64,000 nt of DNA from Saccharopolyspora_D taberi (GTDB taxonomy: Bacteria > Actinomycetota > Actinomycetes > Mycobacteriales > Pseudonocardiaceae). Numbering within the stretch: the stretch's first letter is position 1; each line of letters opens with the position of its first letter. A program made the translations under genes and the position numbers. The stretch is taken from contig NZ_BAAAUX010000014.1 of assembly GCF_039534165.1 (NCBI RefSeq), forward strand, positions 806,001 through 870,000. Direction: 5' to 3'. Below are positions 62,300-64,000 of this stretch, piece after piece. The notes beneath the pieces were generated by a model. That model had not been told where the DNA came from. It was given only the letters and a program-made list of their open reading frames with translations, and ran no database searches.

Positions 62300-64000
62300 T
62301 CAGGCCGTTCCAGGCAGATCCGGTGCCCCGGCGAGCGGCGCCGGCCGCAGCCGCACGAGCCGCTGCTCCCACATCCGGCGCAGCTCCGGCAGCAGGGAGT
62401 CCAGCTCCGCGTCCTTGGCCAGTTCCGCGAGGGTCTGCTCGCCGTCGAGGCGCAGGAGCAGTTCGGCCAGTTCGGGCGAGATGCCGACGCTGAGCTCGGC
62501 GTCGAAGGTGGTCCGCAGCTCGGTCCTGATCTCGGACCGGTCGGGCTGGGCGAACACCTTGGTCTGGCGGACCTGGACGTACTGCGGCAGCGACAGCGCG
62601 AGCGCCCGCCAGCTCTCCCGTTCCGGTTCCCGCTTGCCGATCACGAAGTCGCCCACGACGAGGTGGTCGAGCTTCGTGGTCAGGAAGGACACCACGGCGT
62701 CCTCCACCGACTCCACGATCGGCTCCACGTTGTTGTTGAACGACGTGTTGAGCACGACCGAGACCCCGGTGAGGTCCTTGAACGCCTTGATCAGTTCCCA
62801 GTAGCGCGGATTGGCCTCGCGGGAGACGGTCTGCAACCGCGCCGTACCGTCCACGTGGGTCGTCGCGCCGAGCAGCGCGCGCTTGTCCTCGTGCACGTTC
62901 ACCACGAACAACATGTACGGGAACTCGTCCATGCTCTCGGGCAGGTCGAAGTACTCCCGGGCGTCCTCGGCCAGCACCGACGGCGCGAAGGGCCGGTAGC
63001 CCTCCCTGGTCTTGATCATCCCGTTGATCCGCCGCCGGTTCTCCACCGGCCGCGGGTCGGCCACGATGCTGCGGTTGCCCAGCGCCCGCGGCCCGAACTC
63101 CGACCGGCCCTGCACCCATCCGACGACGGCGCCGTCCGCGACGAGCCCGGCGACCTCGCGGGTCACGTCAGCCGATCGCCGGGTTTCCAGGAACCCGCCC
63201 CAGGGTTCGAGCTGCCTGGCGACGTCGTCCTCGGCACCGATGTCGGTGCCCCAGTAGACGTGCTGGAGCTTCTGGGCGCGGGGCGGCTCCTCCCCGTTCT
63301 GCGAAGCCAGCAGAGCGGCGCCGAGCGCGCATCCGGCGTCATGCGCGGCCGGTTGCACGAAAACGTCGTCGAACAGGCCGGAATGCGCGATCTTCCCGTT
63401 CATCGTGCCGTTGAGCGCGACCCCGCCGCCCATGCACAGCCTGGAGAGGTCGGTTTCCCGGCGGTAGTGGCGCAGGACGTGCAGGACGATGGTCTCCAGC
63501 GCCTCCTGGAGCGTCGCCGCGAGGTTCTTGTGGTCCTGGGTGATGGGCTGCCCGGACTTGCGGACGTCGATCCGGTCCAGCAGCGCGGGCACGATCCCGT
63601 CCAGGTCGAGGTCGTAGTTCCCGCCGGGCAGCAGTTCGTAGACCTCGGCCAGCGCCGCGCGGTACGGCGCCGGATCCCCGTACGGCGCCAGCCCCATCAC
63701 CTTGTACTCGTCGAACTGGCGGTACCCGATGAACTTGATCACTTCGAGGTAGAGCAGGCCGAGCGACTTGCGCTGCGGGAAGGTGGCGATCTCGGTCAGC
63801 GACATCCCCTCCGCCCGCGCGACCAGACCGGACAGGAAGTCCCCGTAGCCGTCGATGGCCAGGACCAGGCTGCGGTCGAAACCGGAGACGCAGGACGCGC
63901 TGGCGGCGTGGGCCATGTGGTGGCGGGTGAACACGATCCGGTCCGGGTCCACCTCCCCGCCGAGTTCCTGCGAGAGCAGCCCGGCGAGCGCGGTGCGCGC
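62300..64000 (-). CDS. O-carbamoyltransferase (NodU/CmcH/TobZ family), 5' partial
   Basis: The frame is open to the window edge, so the N-terminus is missing. Visible: FTRHHMAHAASA (metal-binding His), VLAIDGYGDFLSG, EYKVMGLAPYGDP, LCMGGGVALNGTMNGKI, and the C-terminal domain YWGTDIGAEDD..GWVQGRSEFGPRALGNRSI..NGMIKTREGYRPFAPSVL. The family transfers carbamoyl from carbamoyl phosphate to a hydroxyl via carbamoyl-AMP. About 100 residues follow the usual end (ISPELAELLLRLDGEQTLAELAKDAELDSLL), looking like a small helical PqqD-type module. It lies 18 bp before the FAAL-NRPS gene, so it likely carbamoylates the lipopeptide or its acyl chain. Confidence 0.9.
   Translation of the reverse strand, partial: ARTALAGLLSQELGGEVDPDRIVFTRHHMAHAASASCVSGFDRSLVLAIDGYGDFLSGLVARAEGMSLTEIATFPQRKSLGLLYLEVIKFIGYRQFDEYKVMGLAPYGDPAPYRAALAEVYELLPGGNYDLDLDGIVPALLDRIDVRKSGQPITQDHKNLAATLQEALETIVLHVLRHYRRETDLSRLCMGGGVALNGTMNGKIAHSGLFDDVFVQPAAHDAGCALGAALLASQNGEEPPRAQKLQHVYWGTDIGAEDDVARQLEPWGGFLETRRSADVTREVAGLVADGAVVGWVQGRSEFGPRALGNRSIVADPRPVENRRRINGMIKTREGYRPFAPSVLAEDAREYFDLPESMDEFPYMLFVVNVHEDKRALLGATTHVDGTARLQTVSREANPRYWELIKAFKDLTGVSVVLNTSFNNNVEPIVESVEDAVVSFLTTKLDHLVVGDFVIGKREPERESWRALALSLPQYVQVRQTKVFAQPDRSEIRTELRTTFDAELSVGISPELAELLLRLDGEQTLAELAKDAELDSLLPELRRMWEQRLVRLRPAPLAGAPDLPGTA

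Noticed and set aside
62283..63119. In-frame extension of the FAAL-NRPS into the carbamoyltransferase region
   Set aside because: It is a shadow frame of the carbamoyltransferase gene; the FAAL domain starts normally at ATG 62282 with its own ribosome site.

Overview
The window is high-GC, gene-dense DNA from an actinomycete. Markers are mycothiol-type formaldehyde oxidation, prokaryotic ubiquitin-like protein Pup, an F420-type luciferase-like oxidoreductase, MbtH, and frequent GTG starts. The mix suggests Pseudonocardiaceae (Saccharopolyspora/Amycolatopsis-like); this is inference, not a database match. Two N-gaps (8204-8243 and 17635-17665) show it is a draft assembly, and both fall inside genes.

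Layout. 1-7463: a probable methylated-amine/betaine demethylation locus: S-(hydroxymethyl)mycothiol dehydrogenase (5' partial), a Rieske N-demethylase-like oxygenase, katG, glyA, and a divergent ProP-like MHS transporter, with repeated GATRTATC palindromes between glyA and the transporter. 7590-15385: housekeeping and accessory genes, including an ABC-F ATPase behind what looks like a ribosome-sensing attenuator (7-aa leader peptide, hairpins, U-tract), an imine-reductase-like gene divergent from MerR, and a UdgX uracil-DNA glycosylase lacking its active-site segment. 15471-19348: an orphan Pup, a partner-switching module (anti-sigma kinase, STAS antagonist, PP2C phosphatase), and a formate/nitrite channel. 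19380-29547: catabolic genes and regulators (SDR/enolase-superfamily/GntR, monooxygenase/TetR), a decayed TetR-MFS pair, enoyl-CoA hydratase, two tandem universal stress proteins, and a ferritin with a substituted ferroxidase glutamate.

The most notable region is 29758-37401, an apparently undescribed type of RiPP cluster. It has a 34-residue, very acidic precursor with a perfect Shine-Dalgarno sequence, an HExxH-type putative peptide hydroxylase, a YcaO enzyme, a JmjC/cupin oxygenase, a SAM methyltransferase, a sulfotransferase, an APS kinase (CysC) able to supply its PAPS, and an MFS exporter. The predicted core has one Tyr in an acidic setting and no Cys, Ser or Thr. This points to sulfation and hydroxylation, and to a YcaO reaction other than azoline formation.

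37576-43302 holds PadR/2,4-dienoyl-CoA-reductase-like genes, a secreted GH27 alpha-galactosidase and membrane proteins. 43371-64000 (minus strand) is a lipopeptide NRPS cluster: carbamoyltransferase (partial at the window edge), a FAAL-ACP-C-A-T-C-A-T synthetase, a C-A-T-C-A-T-TE synthetase, methyltransferase, MbtH, alpha/beta hydrolase and an EamA exporter. Specificity codes read from the sequence suggest acyl - (basic residue?) - beta-Ala - Val - (Asp-like?).
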